Part shown: in pieces, positions 33,234 to 44,005 of the stretch | Numbering within the stretch: position 1 is the first letter of the stretch | Layout of the letters: each line of letters begins with the position of its first letter | Notes under the pieces: generated by a model | Databases searched by the model: none | What the model was told of the DNA's origin: nothing | The model's input: only the letters and a program-made list of their open reading frames with translations | NCBI GenBank assembly: GCA_038380435.1 | Contig: JAWZYU010000123.1 | Span: 434,001-498,000 of the forward strand | Direction: 5' to 3' | DNA from: Ryuthela nishihirai | Taxonomy: Eukaryota; Arthropoda; Arachnida; Araneae; Heptathelidae | DNA length: 64,000 nt | Translations under genes and position numbers: made by a program

Positions 33234-33395
33234 TACACTGAGATGCCAATTTGTTAGGTACACCACCTAAATGTGTGATACAGAGCTCAGCGTTGTTTAT
33301 ACCGTTTCATGACCTTCATAGGCATCTTCATTTACCTGCAGTTTCTTCGATTTGCATAAAGATGCTCTTGTCAAAATGTTTTGGCTCTTCGGTAT
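33234..33395. mobile_element. Tc1-type MITE (~160 bp)
   Basis: The ends TACACTGAGATGCCAA and, inverted, TATACCGAAGAGCCAAAACA are flanked by TA. The interior GCATCTTCATTTACCTGCAG and TTCGATTTGCATAAAGA match, in reverse, the first ~100 bases of the Tc1-like remnant at 9082, so it is an internally deleted relative of that family. Its mirror is at 43842-44005. Confidence 0.8.
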
Positions 33396-34052
33396 ATAAT
33401 ATGCATTTTTCAAGCAATGTTTTGAAAACTTCTAAAACAAAAGGGAAAGCATTTTACTGCAACAAGATTCAGTTTCTTACCATCACCCCTATCTCCTTAC
33501 TCTTTATATTTTTTTCTGGATCCTGACCTGACTTAAATTTCATTGATATTATTGTGAATCAAGAATTTGTTTTTTTTATTTGCTTTTAAAACATTTCCTT
33601 AAAAGCAAAATTTGCTAATGGCATCGTCAGGTCCGACTGTCCGTCCATCTGTCTGTGTATTCAATATCTCTGTAACCGATCGATCGATTTCATTGGTTCT
33701 TTATGCTTTGGATGCAGGAAAAGTCTCAGTTTACACGAATATGTTTTTATATCTGAGTTTCTATGGACGCAATGTTTCTGCAACTAATCAACCGATCTCG
33801 ATATACTTTTTTCATTCCATAGAAGAAAAAATCTAGTTTTGCACGCACTTATCTTAATTGCCAATAAGGAGGAGGATAGGGTACTTAAAAATTTGTTACA
33901 TCTTCAGTTGAACCATTAGAAGTGAAATATATCAAGGAAACGTGCACTTTCATCCGTCCAGAGCGAATGATATTTCACTTTTTTGTGTATAGATTTTTTA
34001 TTCCCTTTTAAAATCGTTACTATTTGTTATCTTTTTTTTAAATGTACCTAAT
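33396..34052. other. IR2 left-arm stretch, no gene recognised
   Basis: It includes a TGTCCGTCCATCTGTCTGTG stretch near 33638 followed by CTCTGTAACCGATCGATCGA, a composition often seen in transposon subterminal regions. The plus-strand 74-codon frame at 33612-33836 is not kept open in the mirror (43380-43640). Confidence 0.4.
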
Positions 34053-34264
34053 AGCCGTGACCCTGTGTGCCATACCCTGTGCATGTTAAAGAACACGCTG
34101 AATGTCCTTGATGGGAGGCTACCATCTGTCTCCCAGCAGCTGTTTCAATAGGTTCCCTCCCCCAAACTTCTCTTAGCCTTCGGGGTCTTTGAGATCTGAC
34201 CATTTTACCCATGGTGTACAAAAAAAGCACCGTTCAGAGGTAAAACAGCTGAATCCAACCTAAG
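34053..34264 (+). mobile_element. SINE-A, 3' half
   Basis: It runs from AGCCGTGACCCTGTGTGCCA through TGTTAAAGAACACGCTGAAT and CTTCGGGGTCTTTGAGATC to GTTCAGAGGTAAAACAGC. It lacks the tRNA head. Its mirror is at 42974-43190. Confidence 0.85.
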
Positions 34265-35443
34265 CATGGGTATTACTCAATTAATTAAATCAAATAATAA
34301 TCATAAAACTCATTCATGTTTGAGCAAGCTTCTGTATGGACGAAACTTTAGTCATACAGAAGTTAATCCGATACTGGTTACATTAAACGGTTCTCCTCAC
34401 TGGGTTGCAATACATTATGATTTTGACTCATCTCAGCATATTTATCTTTTATTTACGGCAATACTCAAGAAAAACCTTTGCCTTCATATTTGAATTATAA
34501 AGCTTTCATAATATAGCTATTAATGCAGCAATTCTTGGGTGTCTCCGAGATTCGGAGTCGATAATTTTGCTAAATGAATTGTATCAATTGTATTTCGTTC
34601 TATTGTTATCTCGGTAATACAACAAAACTATCAAATTATATTAACAATGGCTGAGGTTACGCACTGCAATTGATTCATCCAAAAAAAAATTAAGTGACGA
34701 TCTTTACAGACATATAATATTGACGAATTTAATAATGAAAACAGAACAAGTAACAGATTTTTAAATTCTTCTCAATTTTGTACTATTAAATTTTATCCAG
34801 ACATGAAATAGGTATACAACAGTAACCGAAAAATGAAATTGTGGACCTATTAATTTTTCACACATAAGACCCGCCATCCTCATAGATCCCTCTACAATGG
34901 CGTATTAAACTGACATTATTTCATACAAGTATACACCCTCTTAATTCCTTACTCTACAAGAACCGTCTGAAATGATATTCTGCAGTATGTATCAGTTTGT
35001 ACAGATTCAATGGGAACAAAACTTTACATAAAAACTTGTGATCAATATATAGATCCTCTTCCAGTGCTGAGAAATCATGGAAGAAAAGCAGAGAAAAATC
35101 TGTTATCCACGACTTTAAAACTGTTGAAGCTCATGGAGTCGCTTTCCTTGATGTTAGAGGAATGATATAATGCTTCACGTTCCATCTAGGTGAATGATCG
35201 TCGAGAATCATGTCGTAAGTTTAATCGCGACTATTCTGTGAAGAGTTGCCATTTTTTGGGGGGTCTGAAGCAAATGTTACAGAAATCATTTCAGACGGGT
35301 AAGGAATTAAGGGGATGTATACCATTGGCCATCTTGAAGAGAGCAATCTCTTTTGATATCCTGCATAAAAAACCCTGCATAAAAAAACAACACACATTCC
35401 ATGTCAATGCAATGTTTCCCACACCACCATACTCCTTCTAGAA
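34265..35443. other. Unassigned inner block of IR2 left arm
   Basis: Shared only with the mirror at 41797-42973. It has a plus-strand frame at 34266-34493 (containing VTLNGSPHWVAIHYDFDS) and a 46-base SINE-B fragment near 34870 (CCGCCATCCTCATAGATC). Frames in the two arms do not correspond well. It may be part of an unrecognised element. Confidence 0.35.
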
Positions 35444-35745
35444 ACGAGGTGGGATATCTCAGTCGGTAGCCTGCGAGGATCGTAATCTGTAGTTCCCAGG
35501 TTCGAGTCCCAGCTGGGTCAGGGTTGAGAATTATCTCCGCAAAACCTCCGCCCTGCCCACGGTCAGCGGGGGACACCGATAGGAGTAACATAAATGAGAG
35601 TTCTGGCACAGTAAAAGGGGCTCTAGAATTCTATGAAAATTCTCGAGCCCCTTTTACTGTGCCAGAACTCTCATTTATGACACTACTACCGATGGGCTTA
35701 GACAGGTCGCCGTCCGTCGGATGGGACATTAAGCCTTGGTTCCGT
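35444..35745 (+). mobile_element. SINE-A, 5' part, interrupted by a palindromic MITE
   Basis: It has A-box-like ATCTCAGTCGGTAGCC, an intact B-box GGTTCGAGTCCC, GCTGGGTCAGGGTTGAGAAT and the central GTCCGTCGGATGGGACATTA. It stops at CCGTGTG, joining the LINE fragment at 35746. The palindromic MITE at 35584-35687 sits inside it. Confidence 0.85.
35584..35687. mobile_element. Palindromic MITE with 9 bp target duplication
   Basis: The arms (35589-35630 and 35637-35679 approximately) pair over about 42 bases with one mismatch, from CATAAATGAGAGTTCTGGCA at the outside to GGGGCTC(T/G)AGAATT at the loop. It is flanked by ACCGATAGG (35575-35583) and ACCGATGGG (35688-35696), 8 of 9 identical. Intact SINE-A copies have one such site here. 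A 9 bp duplication fits Mutator-like elements, 8 bp would fit hAT. Confidence 0.9.
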
Positions 35746-35985
35746 GTGCTGCATCTAAATCAGAAATTTTCATATCTGTAGACCATTTAATTTCAAATAT
35801 TCCTCTTGCAGAAAATTTAGCATAACATAATCAGTACCCAAATTAAAGAGAAAAGGAGACAAAATGCACCCTTGTTGAACACCAGAAGCAATGCTAAACC
35901 AATTGCTACAAGCCTAACTAATTCTCACACCCGACTCAATGTTATAATAAAGAGCTTTCATTATGTTAACTAATTCGTCTTATAC
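35746..35985 (-). pseudogene. RTE-like LINE, RT palm fragment
   Basis: The minus strand encodes SNWFSIASGVQQGC followed by LSP and FNL-like sequence, the conserved RT motif (G.(R/K)QGC.LSP.LFN), then WS and KISDLDAA, which aligns with the KFSDLDNADD start in the fragment at 12080-12905. It is broken where the SINE begins, just before the FADD box. Confidence 0.8.
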
Positions 35986-35989
35986 GCCA

Positions 35990-36175
35990 TGAGATCTCAA
36001 GATCTCGTGTCATACCAGACGAGTTATCAAGATCTTATGGTATACCAGATGAGTTATCATGATCTCATGGCATATCAGACGAGTTATCACGATCTTATGG
36101 TATACCAGATGAGTTATCATGATATCATGGTATACCAAACGTTATCATGATCTCGTGGCATATCAGACGAGATCA
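35990..36175. repeat. 30 bp tandem repeat, about 6 copies
   Basis: The core GAGTTATCA recurs at 36021, 36051, 36081 and 36111, an exact 30-base period, with GATCT(C/T)(A/G)TGG(C/T)ATA between cores. The last units (36121-36175) carry a small deletion. Alternate units differ systematically (GACGAG versus GATGAG), hinting at a 60-base higher-order unit. Confidence 0.9.
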
Positions 36176-36856
36176 CAAAATTTTAGAAGAGAGTTACTGG
36201 GTAATAAAATGGAGGTCTTCCTGCAATCGTCGATAAACTGCATTTAAAAGAGCAAAATTAATTTAAAAGAATATCCAAAATTAGAATTAAGTAAATTTTG
36301 TCTATATTCAGTAACGCATATTTTTACGAGCTAGCCTTTTTATTTTCAAAGTATACTTTTTTTCAGTTATTCATTAGTCATAAATAAACCTTTATATGCT
36401 TTGATTTCTTTTACTCACAAACACATCATACTTCAATCATTTGCAGAATTTCGATGGTTACTAAATAAACAACATGGACAGATGCTGATAAAATTTTGCT
36501 AATGCAGATAAGACCTTGCGGATGCGAGTGTGGATAGCACTTTCTATCCTCGCAGAGCTCTATTTATAACTTATATATATATATGTATTTGTTTTGCTCG
36601 AAATCGAAATTTGGACTAATGGTAATATACTGAATCCACCTTTTCTGTGTCGATAAATATTATGTATAGTTTAACATATTACCTTACAAGTGGGAACCTG
36701 ATTTAATGAATATTTTAAAAGCAAAATTACTGAAATGAATCTTGGCATTAATAAATAAATGAAAACTGAATAAAATAATTAAAGACATTAAGGACTAGAG
36801 ACTATGACAAGAAACAACAGTGATAATAAAATTCTACATTTAGTTTTAAAACATCA
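36176..36856. other. AT-rich stretch, nothing recognised
   Basis: No repeat family or coding motif was recognised apart from a short GATGCGAGTGTGGATAGC block near 36514. Confidence 0.45.
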
Positions 36857-36919
36857 AATGAATGCATGAGGATAACCATTTGCATATTTTGCCAAAATGG
36901 TTATCCTCATGCATTCATT
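36857..36919. repeat. Hairpin with perfect 25 bp stem
   Basis: AATGAATGCATGAGGATAAC and on to 36881 is exactly complementary to 36895-36919, around a 13-base loop. The related family X copy at 18040 has only one arm (CAAATGAATGCGGGAGGATT), so the second arm here arose by local inverted duplication. Confidence 0.95.
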
Positions 36920-36929
36920 ATCGTCGATA

Positions 36930-37260
36930 TTCTGCAAATGCTTCCAGTCTGAGAGTTTGAAATAAATTCTGTTTTTCTTAAACTTTGGACATATCATTTC
37001 AGATATATCCGTAATATAACACTTTCTTGAGAACTCAGTAATTACTGTGGATTGAACGAAAGATTTTTACTTTTCCTTTCTATGTTTTATAAAATTGGCG
37101 GTAGTTCAGAGTAAAAATATTATTCACCTTATTACTTATTTCCTTTTTTGTTTTCCCCTAATTTATTTGATGGTTTCTCAGTTTATGTGTTAGTTAAGCT
37201 TTCATTTGAAAGCTTGTGACGTGAGAAGTGTCAGACTACAAATTTCACCCATATGGAGTG
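36930..37260 (+). repeat. Family X copy followed by a reverse ~150 bp unit
   Basis: TTTTCTTAAACTTTGGAC, CAGATATATCCGTAATATA and GATTGAACGAAAG identify family X. At 37195-37260 TTTGAAAGCTTGTGACGTGA and GTGTCAGACTACAAATTT match the reverse ~150 bp unit. The same order (X then reverse unit) occurs at 18030-18480, so the two belong to one larger element. Confidence 0.65.
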
Positions 37261-37439
37261 GCAGCTCGTGAGTGTAGACTGGTGGGTGACAGTAAATTTA
37301 TATGCCATCAACAACTTAGCTGAAAACAGCGGATGAAGTAGAAATTCACTTGAGGAATACGAGATTTGAAACTAAATATAATAATTCAATTTATTTTTTA
37401 TTTCCTCTAAATTGGATACCTACTAATCATTTTTCTCTG

Positions 37440-37575
37440 CAGGAACATGGAACGTGAGGACATTACATAGAGATTATCCTCTTGATGTCCTCACGCAGGA
37501 ATTCCAGCGCTATAACCTAGATATTCTAGGTTTGCAAGAGAATTCAATGAAGAGTGGCACTAAGGCTATGTAGTA
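37440..37575 (+). pseudogene. RTE-like LINE, endonuclease N-terminus
   Basis: The plus strand reads GTWNVRTLHRDYPLDVLTQE followed by FQRYNLDILGLQE, the classic start of the RTE/CFDP2-like AP endonuclease, including the QE/CE glutamate position. It is preceded by TTTCTCTGCAG. Only about 45 codons remain. Confidence 0.85.
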
Positions 37576-38980
37576 AATCTGACATGATTGAAATACTAAT
37601 TTCTAAATGGACAATCAGTTAGCCAAGAGCATACCAACTAACTGGTGAGAGTAGCAAAAGTGGATTATTTGACTGTCATCTCAGAATGATAGAGACACCA
37701 GTTTAATCCCTCTTTTCCCTCAATGCTCTCCTCCTCTCCAAGATATTAGAGCTTCTGAAGCTCACAAGGCTAAGTGGCAATGCAGTGTCAAACTAATGGC
37801 CTCTCCAACCCTCCTTTTAGATAGCAGCCACTTAACTCTACAAACACTCTTTCACTAGGTAAGTAAATGGAATATGCTTTAGAATTACTAAGCAAGTTTG
37901 GCAAAAGGGTTTAAACATAAGACAACTGACTTTATTAACCATTCAAAACAAAGGGGCTAAACCCCTGAATACTGGTAATAATTGAGTACTGAATATCGTC
38001 AAATTTGTAATGTTTCACAGTTGTCACCCTAATTTGTGATTGATTATATGCTACAGACGAAAACATAAAAATACACTCCTACTAATAACTGTTATTGCTA
38101 ATAGAAAACACTCTAGAATAAATGCTCATAAAGAACTATTGACAAAGCTGAAAATATCTCTAGTTGACTTGTAAGCTTCTAAGCTCTCTTAATCCTAACT
38201 GTTAACGAAACTGTTATTCTTACAATATCACATTAATTCTCCAGTTAATGGTGGTGAGCAGGATATGGTAGATTTTAAAATGGGCCCTCACCGACCATAT
38301 CACTTTTGGCTGGGTTGCACACTGCCAAGGAATCCGTTTTCACTTGAACACTAACGTGCACTTTGAAACATTGTCCAGGTGCAGCTGAGTTGGTGAAAAT
38401 GGTGAATAGTTCTCGGGGTTGTTCACTACAAGAGTGGATAGTTCACTAGACTCTGGCTAACAGCTTCTTCTGGGGGTTTAATTTAGGCACTGAATTATCG
38501 AGCTGCAAACTGCTTCAATTTTAAGAAACTACGAAATACGAATTATGCTTTTGTCGTTTTATAAATTTAGCATACCGAATAAAAGAAGTGGGACTTGGAC
38601 AAATAGCGCTTCCGATTAGTTTTATTAGCAATGACGAGCTGCTCCTCATTCTATTCTGTGTGGCAATTAAGTCACTGATGACGTCAAAAATTGGTGATAT
38701 GTACTTCCTGTCTAGATGGTGCTGACGTAGCCGGCTAGTGGTGTCCTGTACCGCTCAACAACTTTGCGCTCGACCTTTCCACTTCAAAATCTTTATGTGA
38801 ACTCCCCTTTTATTCGAGACCTCTTGCTCCTTTGTCCGCCGGTTTCCAATGGGCAACTTGCTTTTTAGCGCAAGTGTCAGAGAAGATGACTATTTAGCAG
38901 CGTCCCCAATAATGACGGCGATTCTGGACCGCCCTCTCACAAGCTTGGCTAGCTGGGAAGTTGAAATGGAGTGCAAGTTT
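37576..38980. other. Unique stretch, nothing recognised
   Basis: Composition becomes more even after 38250. The 61-codon frame at 38849-39034 has no recognisable motif. TGACGTCA occurs near 38677. Confidence 0.4.
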
Positions 38981-39018
38981 CTATGGCTATATCCAGACTT
39001 GTGCGTTTTGCGTGCGCT

Positions 39019-39092
39019 AGACGCATGCGCCTAGAGCACGTGACGCATGCGCAAAGGCATGCCTCAAATCATTTGAAACTCGCCATTTTTAG
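39019..39092. promoter_or_regulatory. Promoter-like motif cluster
   Basis: ACGCATGCGC occurs at 39021-39030 and 39043-39052, matching the NRF1-type palindrome. CACGTG (39037-39042) lies between them, and CGCCATTTTT near 39082 resembles a YY1-type site. It is a tight group in otherwise AT-rich DNA. No downstream gene was recognised, so promoter function is inference. Confidence 0.35.
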
Positions 39093-39199
39093 TGCAGTAG
39101 CGAACATACTTCCACCAGTAGTGGATTTTTGTTCAGCATTCCGTGCAGCTTCGTTGTTTGTCTGGATGGTTTCGTTCTGTTTTTCTAATTTTTGAGCTT

Positions 39200-39904
39200 G
39201 TGTTTTATGTTCACCATGTTGTCAGAACAAACATTGGCCTTTATTGAAGATTATAAATTAAATAACTTATCAGAGATATAAATTATTAAATTAATTTAAA
39301 CAAATGAAAAATTAATTAAATAATTCATCAGATTATAGGTTTAAATATTCATCAGAGACATGAATAAATCACCGGTATCTAAGTGTGATAGCTAATTTCA
39401 CTTCAGCTGGTATTGCTTCTCTGAAAGGAGCATTTTTTTTTTCGATCTTGGTTCCACCATTCCCAAAAGCATGTAGAAGTTTGTTCTAGACATTCGCGTA
39501 AAGTTCTTAAAAAGAACGTTTTCATTTAATTTCAAAATTCCGCGTTTTAAAGTAATCTTTCATCCATATCGATCGGCGGTATTTTTCACGTCTTTTTCTC
39601 GCTTTTTTCAGCACTAAAATTGCAGCACTTATACTCGCTAACATAGCAGCATCAGTTACGTACATTTTAATTCACGTCTACAGTGGTGAAAAATTGAAAA
39701 CTATTTGACGCACAGGTGTAGACAGTTGAAGGCATGCGTCCAGCGCATTCCATCTAAGGCATGTGCTAGGCTACTCGGTGTTGAAAAGCGGAATTGAAAG
39801 TTGAAAGTGAAGTTGAAGATGAAAGCGCATAAGTGTGGACATGGCAATTCATCTCAACAGGATAAATGTCTCCAGTATTGTCGGCTGAGGAAGTTATCGG
39901 TTCT
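39200..39904. other. Stretch with nothing recognised
   Basis: AT-rich to 39560, then more even composition leading into the GC island. AGTTGAAAG recurs near 39795, 39803 and 39909 as a short purine-rich repeat. Confidence 0.4.
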
Positions 39905-40592
39905 TAAAGTTGAAAGGGCTTGTTCTACCCGGTGGCCCCCGGTGGAGGGGGCCTGTTGAGGGCTGGCGGACTAACTGGACTGCTGTGTCCAGTCAGCTTG
40001 TTGACTTGTTCCCCAGCGAAGCTGGGGGTCACAGCCTTGGTTGAGGAGCCGTTCAGACGGCCGAGACGGGGTGTAGCTGACCCTGTCCTTCTGTCTTTCA
40101 GGCCTATTGGGGGGTCCTGCGGACTGAGTTGTACACCTCTTTGTGCACTCGTCTGTGGGCTCCCTGATGCGGTCCCTGTGATATTGAGGTGGACGGAGGT
40201 CCGGGGCGCCTCGGCCTGTGAACAATGGAGAGGTAGAAGTTGGAGGCTCGCGGCCTGGAGCAGTCCACCAGGCTAGAGGACTTATCGATGGAACAGCCAA
40301 ACTAAGAGTCCCACATGAATGAGATTTGGACTCATGGCTGCAGTAGGGGAGCTTGGGTTCCTCTGTGAAGTTTGGTCTGCGTTGCTGCGGTCTTGTAAGC
40401 CTAGGCTAGCGGAGAGCTTTGTCGGTGGTCGTGGGAGGGCCGCCAGCTGGTTTTTGTGGGCGGCTGGCCAGGTGTCCCCGAAGCGGCCTCGGCGGGGTGC
40501 AGATGTCACACGGCGAGCGGGGCAGTGGTGTCGCGGGCCCGATGGAGAGGACGAAGTTGAGGGCCTGCCGAAAGGGTGTGGGGGCAATTAAA
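39905..40592. other. GC-rich island, no family recognised
   Basis: About 690 bases are GC-rich and CpG-bearing against strongly AT-rich flanks, with sharp edges. It contains CCCGGTGGCCCCCGGTGGAG, the perfect hairpin CCCCAGCGAAGCTGGGG near 40011, and CTTCTGTCTTTCAG resembling a splice acceptor near 40090. Overlapping open frames exist on both strands (up to 118 codons), as expected from the composition. It could be a retroelement 5' leader or a CpG-island promoter exon. Confidence 0.45.
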
Positions 40593-41404
40593 GTATTTGC
40601 CTGTTTCTAGGTTAAAAGGAGGAGAGCTCAAATTCAGAAATGGACTCTGAATATGCAAAGATTAATTTAAAGTATATTTCATATGATGATGTACCTTTCT
40701 TTCCTTGCGTATATTAATGACTGCTACATTACAAGGCACTTATATATAATTCTTAAAAAACTAACACATCATGAGAATAATGAGTAATCAACAGTTTTCA
40801 TCAAATGAATAATTTTGGAGGAATAGTTCGATTCCCGCACGAGCAGAAGCTCTTCTAGACCTGTCGTTCTTTGAAATATTTTTCCAGTTTTAGACTAAAA
40901 AATGAAATAATTGCTTTAAAATACTTTCCTGATATTTGTGATTGTAAAGAGAATGCAAAAAACAGGAAGTTAACAAATCTTATTATAATCTAAAAATAAT
41001 AGTAAAATTAGAAATAATATATTTTTAAACATATTATGAAATATATTCAATATGTGAATAAAAGACGGAATATACGGAAAACAATAATAGAAAAATCCTA
41101 TTGTTGAATAAAATTTCAAATTCAAGACACATTATTGAATTATGATATTAATTTGAGTATTAAGTCTCGTATTGGGCCCTTTTTATATTTAACAATAATG
41201 ATAATCATTTTATTTAATATATCTATACTTACTTTAAAAGTGATAAGTTCTCCGATTTTTCAGAGTTGCCAATCAAATTAATAAGTATCCTAAATATGAA
41301 GTTATTGATCATATTGTAGAGTACCTAAGAGGTTGGCAGAAATGGCTAAGGATTATTATAAGTATCATAAAGGCAGAAGATGAATGGATTTCATGCTGCA
41401 ATTG
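40593..41404. other. AT-rich stretch, nothing recognised
   Basis: No coding motif or repeat was recognised. The last part, about 41250-41400, directly precedes the LINE fragment and may belong to it. Confidence 0.4.
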
Positions 41405-41735
41405 AGAGTTTTTAGCAAAACTTAACTGTAATTCTGATGAAGTTTTCTAGCTTTGGAATGTAGATATTTTCTGGAAGGGATAAGATGTCCCGGCAGGTAT
41501 AAGGGGCATATATTTTCATTCCATTGAGTTTGAAGGATGTGATCATTGAAGTTCTTATGTTATCCAGGCTTGGGCAATTAAGAATGAAGTGATCTGTAGT
41601 TACATTTTGTCCACAGTCGGGACATTCAGTGTTATTGGCTAGATGGCATCTGTAGAGGAGTGTTTGGAAGTGTGCCACATCGAAACGTAGGCGAGTTATT
41701 AAGGTTTCCATACTTTTTGAAATGTACACATTGGT
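41405..41735 (-). pseudogene. LINE C-terminal zinc-knuckle fragment
   Basis: The minus-strand frame of 105 codons reads ITRLRFDVAHFQTLLYRCHL, then CPDCGQNVTTDHFILNCP. The C..CG....T..H...CP pattern is the C-terminal zinc-knuckle-like motif of Jockey/R1/I-type LINEs. The frame is open but lacks RT and endonuclease. It abuts the inner edge of IR2's right arm. Confidence 0.85.
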
Positions 41736-41796
41736 TGTTTTAACAGGGAATCGATTTAGATGGATTGAACGCTACCGACGTAGCCATCCCGCTACG

Positions 41797-42973
41797 GTTC
41801 TAGAAGGATTATGGTGGTGTGGGGAACACTGCATTGACATGGAATGTGTCCTGTTTTTTTATGCAGGATATCAAAAGAGATTGCTCTCTTCAAGATGGCC
41901 AATGGTATACATCCCCTTAATTCCTTATACGACTGAAATGATCTCTGTAACGTGTGCTTCAGACCCCCCCCCCCAAAAAAAAATGGCAACTCTTCACAGA
42001 TTAGTCGCGATTAAACTTACGACCTGATTCTCGACGATCATTCACCTAGAGGGAACGTGAGGCACTATATCATTCCTCTAACATCAAGGAAAGCAACTCC
42101 ATGAACTTCAACAGTTTTAAAGTCGTGGATAACAGATTTTTCTCTGCTTTTCTTCCATGATTTCTCAGCACTGGAAGAGGATCTATATATTGAGCAGAGT
42201 TTTTATGTAAAGCTTTGTTCCCATTGAATCTATACAAACTGATACATACGGCAGAATAGCATTTCAGATGGTTCTTGTAGAATAAGGAATTAAGAGGGTG
42301 TATACTTGTATGAAACAATGTCAGTTTAATACGCCATGGTAGAGGGATCTATGAGGATGTCGGGTCTTATATGTGAAAAATTAATAGGTCCACAATTTCA
42401 TTTTTCGGTTACTGTTGTATACCTATTTCATGTCTGGATAAAATTTAATAGTGCAAAATTGAGAAGAATTTAGAATTCTGTTACTTGTTTTGTTTTCATT
42501 ATTAAATTCTTCAATATTATATGTCTGTAAAGATCGTCACTTAATTTTTTTTGGATGAATCAATTGCAGTGCGTAACCTCAGCCATTGTTAATATAATTT
42601 GATAGTTTGGTTGTATTACCGAGATAAAATTACCACGAAATACAATTGATACAATTCATTTAGCAAAATTAACGACTCCGAATCTCGGAGACGCCCAAGA
42701 ATTGCTGCATTAATTGCTATATTATGAAAGCTTTATAATTCAAATATGAAGGCAAAGGTTTTTCTTGAGTATTGCCGTAAATAAAAGTTAAATATGTTTA
42801 GATGACTCAAACCCATAATGTATTGCAACTCACTGAGGAGAACCGTTTAATGTAACTAGTATCGGATTAACTTCTGTATGACTAAAGTTTCGTCCATACA
42901 GAAGCTTGCTCAAAACATGAATGAGTTTTATGATTATTATTTGATTTAATTAATTCAGTAATACCCATGCTTA
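41797..42973. other. Unassigned inner block of IR2 right arm
   Basis: Mirror of 34265-35443. Minus-strand frames at 41792-41989 and 42070-42318 (with FNGNKALHKNSAQYIDPLPV) correspond to broken plus-strand reading in the left arm. A SINE-B fragment lies near 42320-42366. No family was recognised. Confidence 0.35.
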
Positions 42974-43190
42974 GGTTTGATTCAGCTGTTTTACCTCTGA
43001 ACGGTGCTTTTTTTGTACACCATGAGTAAAATGGTCAAATCTCAAGGCCCCCGAAGACTAAGAGAAGGTTGGGGGAGGGAACCCACTGAAACAGCTGCTG
43101 GGAGACAGATGGTAGCCTCCCATCAAGGGCATTCAGCGTGTTGTTTAACATGCACAGGGTATGGCACACCGGGTCACAGCTATTAGGTAC
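42974..43190 (-). mobile_element. SINE-A, 3' half
   Basis: Mirror of 34053-34264. On the minus strand it runs from GCTGTGACCCGGTGTGCCAT to GTTCAGAGGTAAAACAGC. Confidence 0.85.
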
Positions 43191-43841
43191 ATTTAAAAAA
43201 AAGATAACAAATAGTTCCGATTTTAGGAGGGAATGAAAAATATCTGCATAAAGAACTGAAATTTCATTCGCTCTGGACGGATGAAAGTGCACGTTTCCTT
43301 GGGGCATATTTCACTTCTAACGGTCCGACTAAAGATGTAACAACTTTTTAAGTACCCTACCCCCTCCTTATTGGCAATTAAAAATATGCGCGTGCAAAAC
43401 TATATTCTTTCTTCTATGGAATGAAAAAAGTCTATCGAGATCGGTTGATTAGTTGCAGAAACATTGCGTCCATAGATACACAGATATAAAAACATATGCG
43501 TGTAAACTGAGATTTCTCCTGCATCCATAGCATAAAGAACCAATGAAATCGATCGATTGGTTTACTTAGATATTGAATACACAGACAGATGGACGGACAA
43601 TCCGAACTGACGATGCCATTAGCAAATTTTGCTTTTCAAGAAATGTGTTAAAAGCAAATAAAAAAACAAATTCTTGATTCACAATAATACCAACGAAATA
43701 TAGCAGTCAGGTCCTGATCTAGAAAAAAAATTTAAGAGTAAGTGGATAGGGGTGATGGTAAGAAACTGAATTCTGTTGCAGTAAAATGTTTTCCCCTTCG
43801 TTTTAGAAGTTTTCAAAACATTGCTTGAAAAATGCACAATA
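43191..43841. other. IR2 right-arm stretch, mirror of 33396-34052
   Basis: No gene recognised. The minus-strand frame 43679-43987 runs through the Tc1-type MITE and is a by-product. Confidence 0.45.
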
Positions 43842-44005
43842 TATACCGAAGAGCCAAAACATTTTGACCAGAGCATCTTTATGCAAATCGAAGAAACTGC
43901 AGGTAAATGAAGATGCCTATGAAGGTCATGAAACTGTATAAACAACACTGAGCTCTGTATCACACATTTAGGTGGTGTACCTAACAAATTGGCATCTCAG
44001 TGTAT
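43842..44005. mobile_element. Tc1-type MITE, mirror copy
   Basis: It starts TATACCGAAGAGCCAAAACA and ends TTGGCATCTCAGTGTATA, flanked by TA. Its first ~100 bases share CTTTATGCAAATCGAAG and ACTGCAGGTAAA with the Tc1-like remnant at 9082-9160. Confidence 0.8.

Larger units (their letters stand above)
30770..35443 (+). repeat. Left arm of giant inverted repeat IR2
   Basis: In reverse complement it matches 41797-46415. Shared content, outside to inside: RTE endonuclease start, a long open frame, family X, a Tigger-like end, a LINE 3' tail, a Tc1-type MITE, a SINE-A 3' half and a ~1.2 kb unassigned block. It ends at TTCTAGAA (about 35438-35445), where a SINE-A begins. Sampled regions differ at about 6 percent of positions by eye. 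Confidence 0.9.

Noticed and set aside
39920..40591. Overlapping open frames in the GC island (up to 118 codons, both strands)
   Set aside because: GC-rich DNA has few stop codons; frames overlap on both strands and show no domain.
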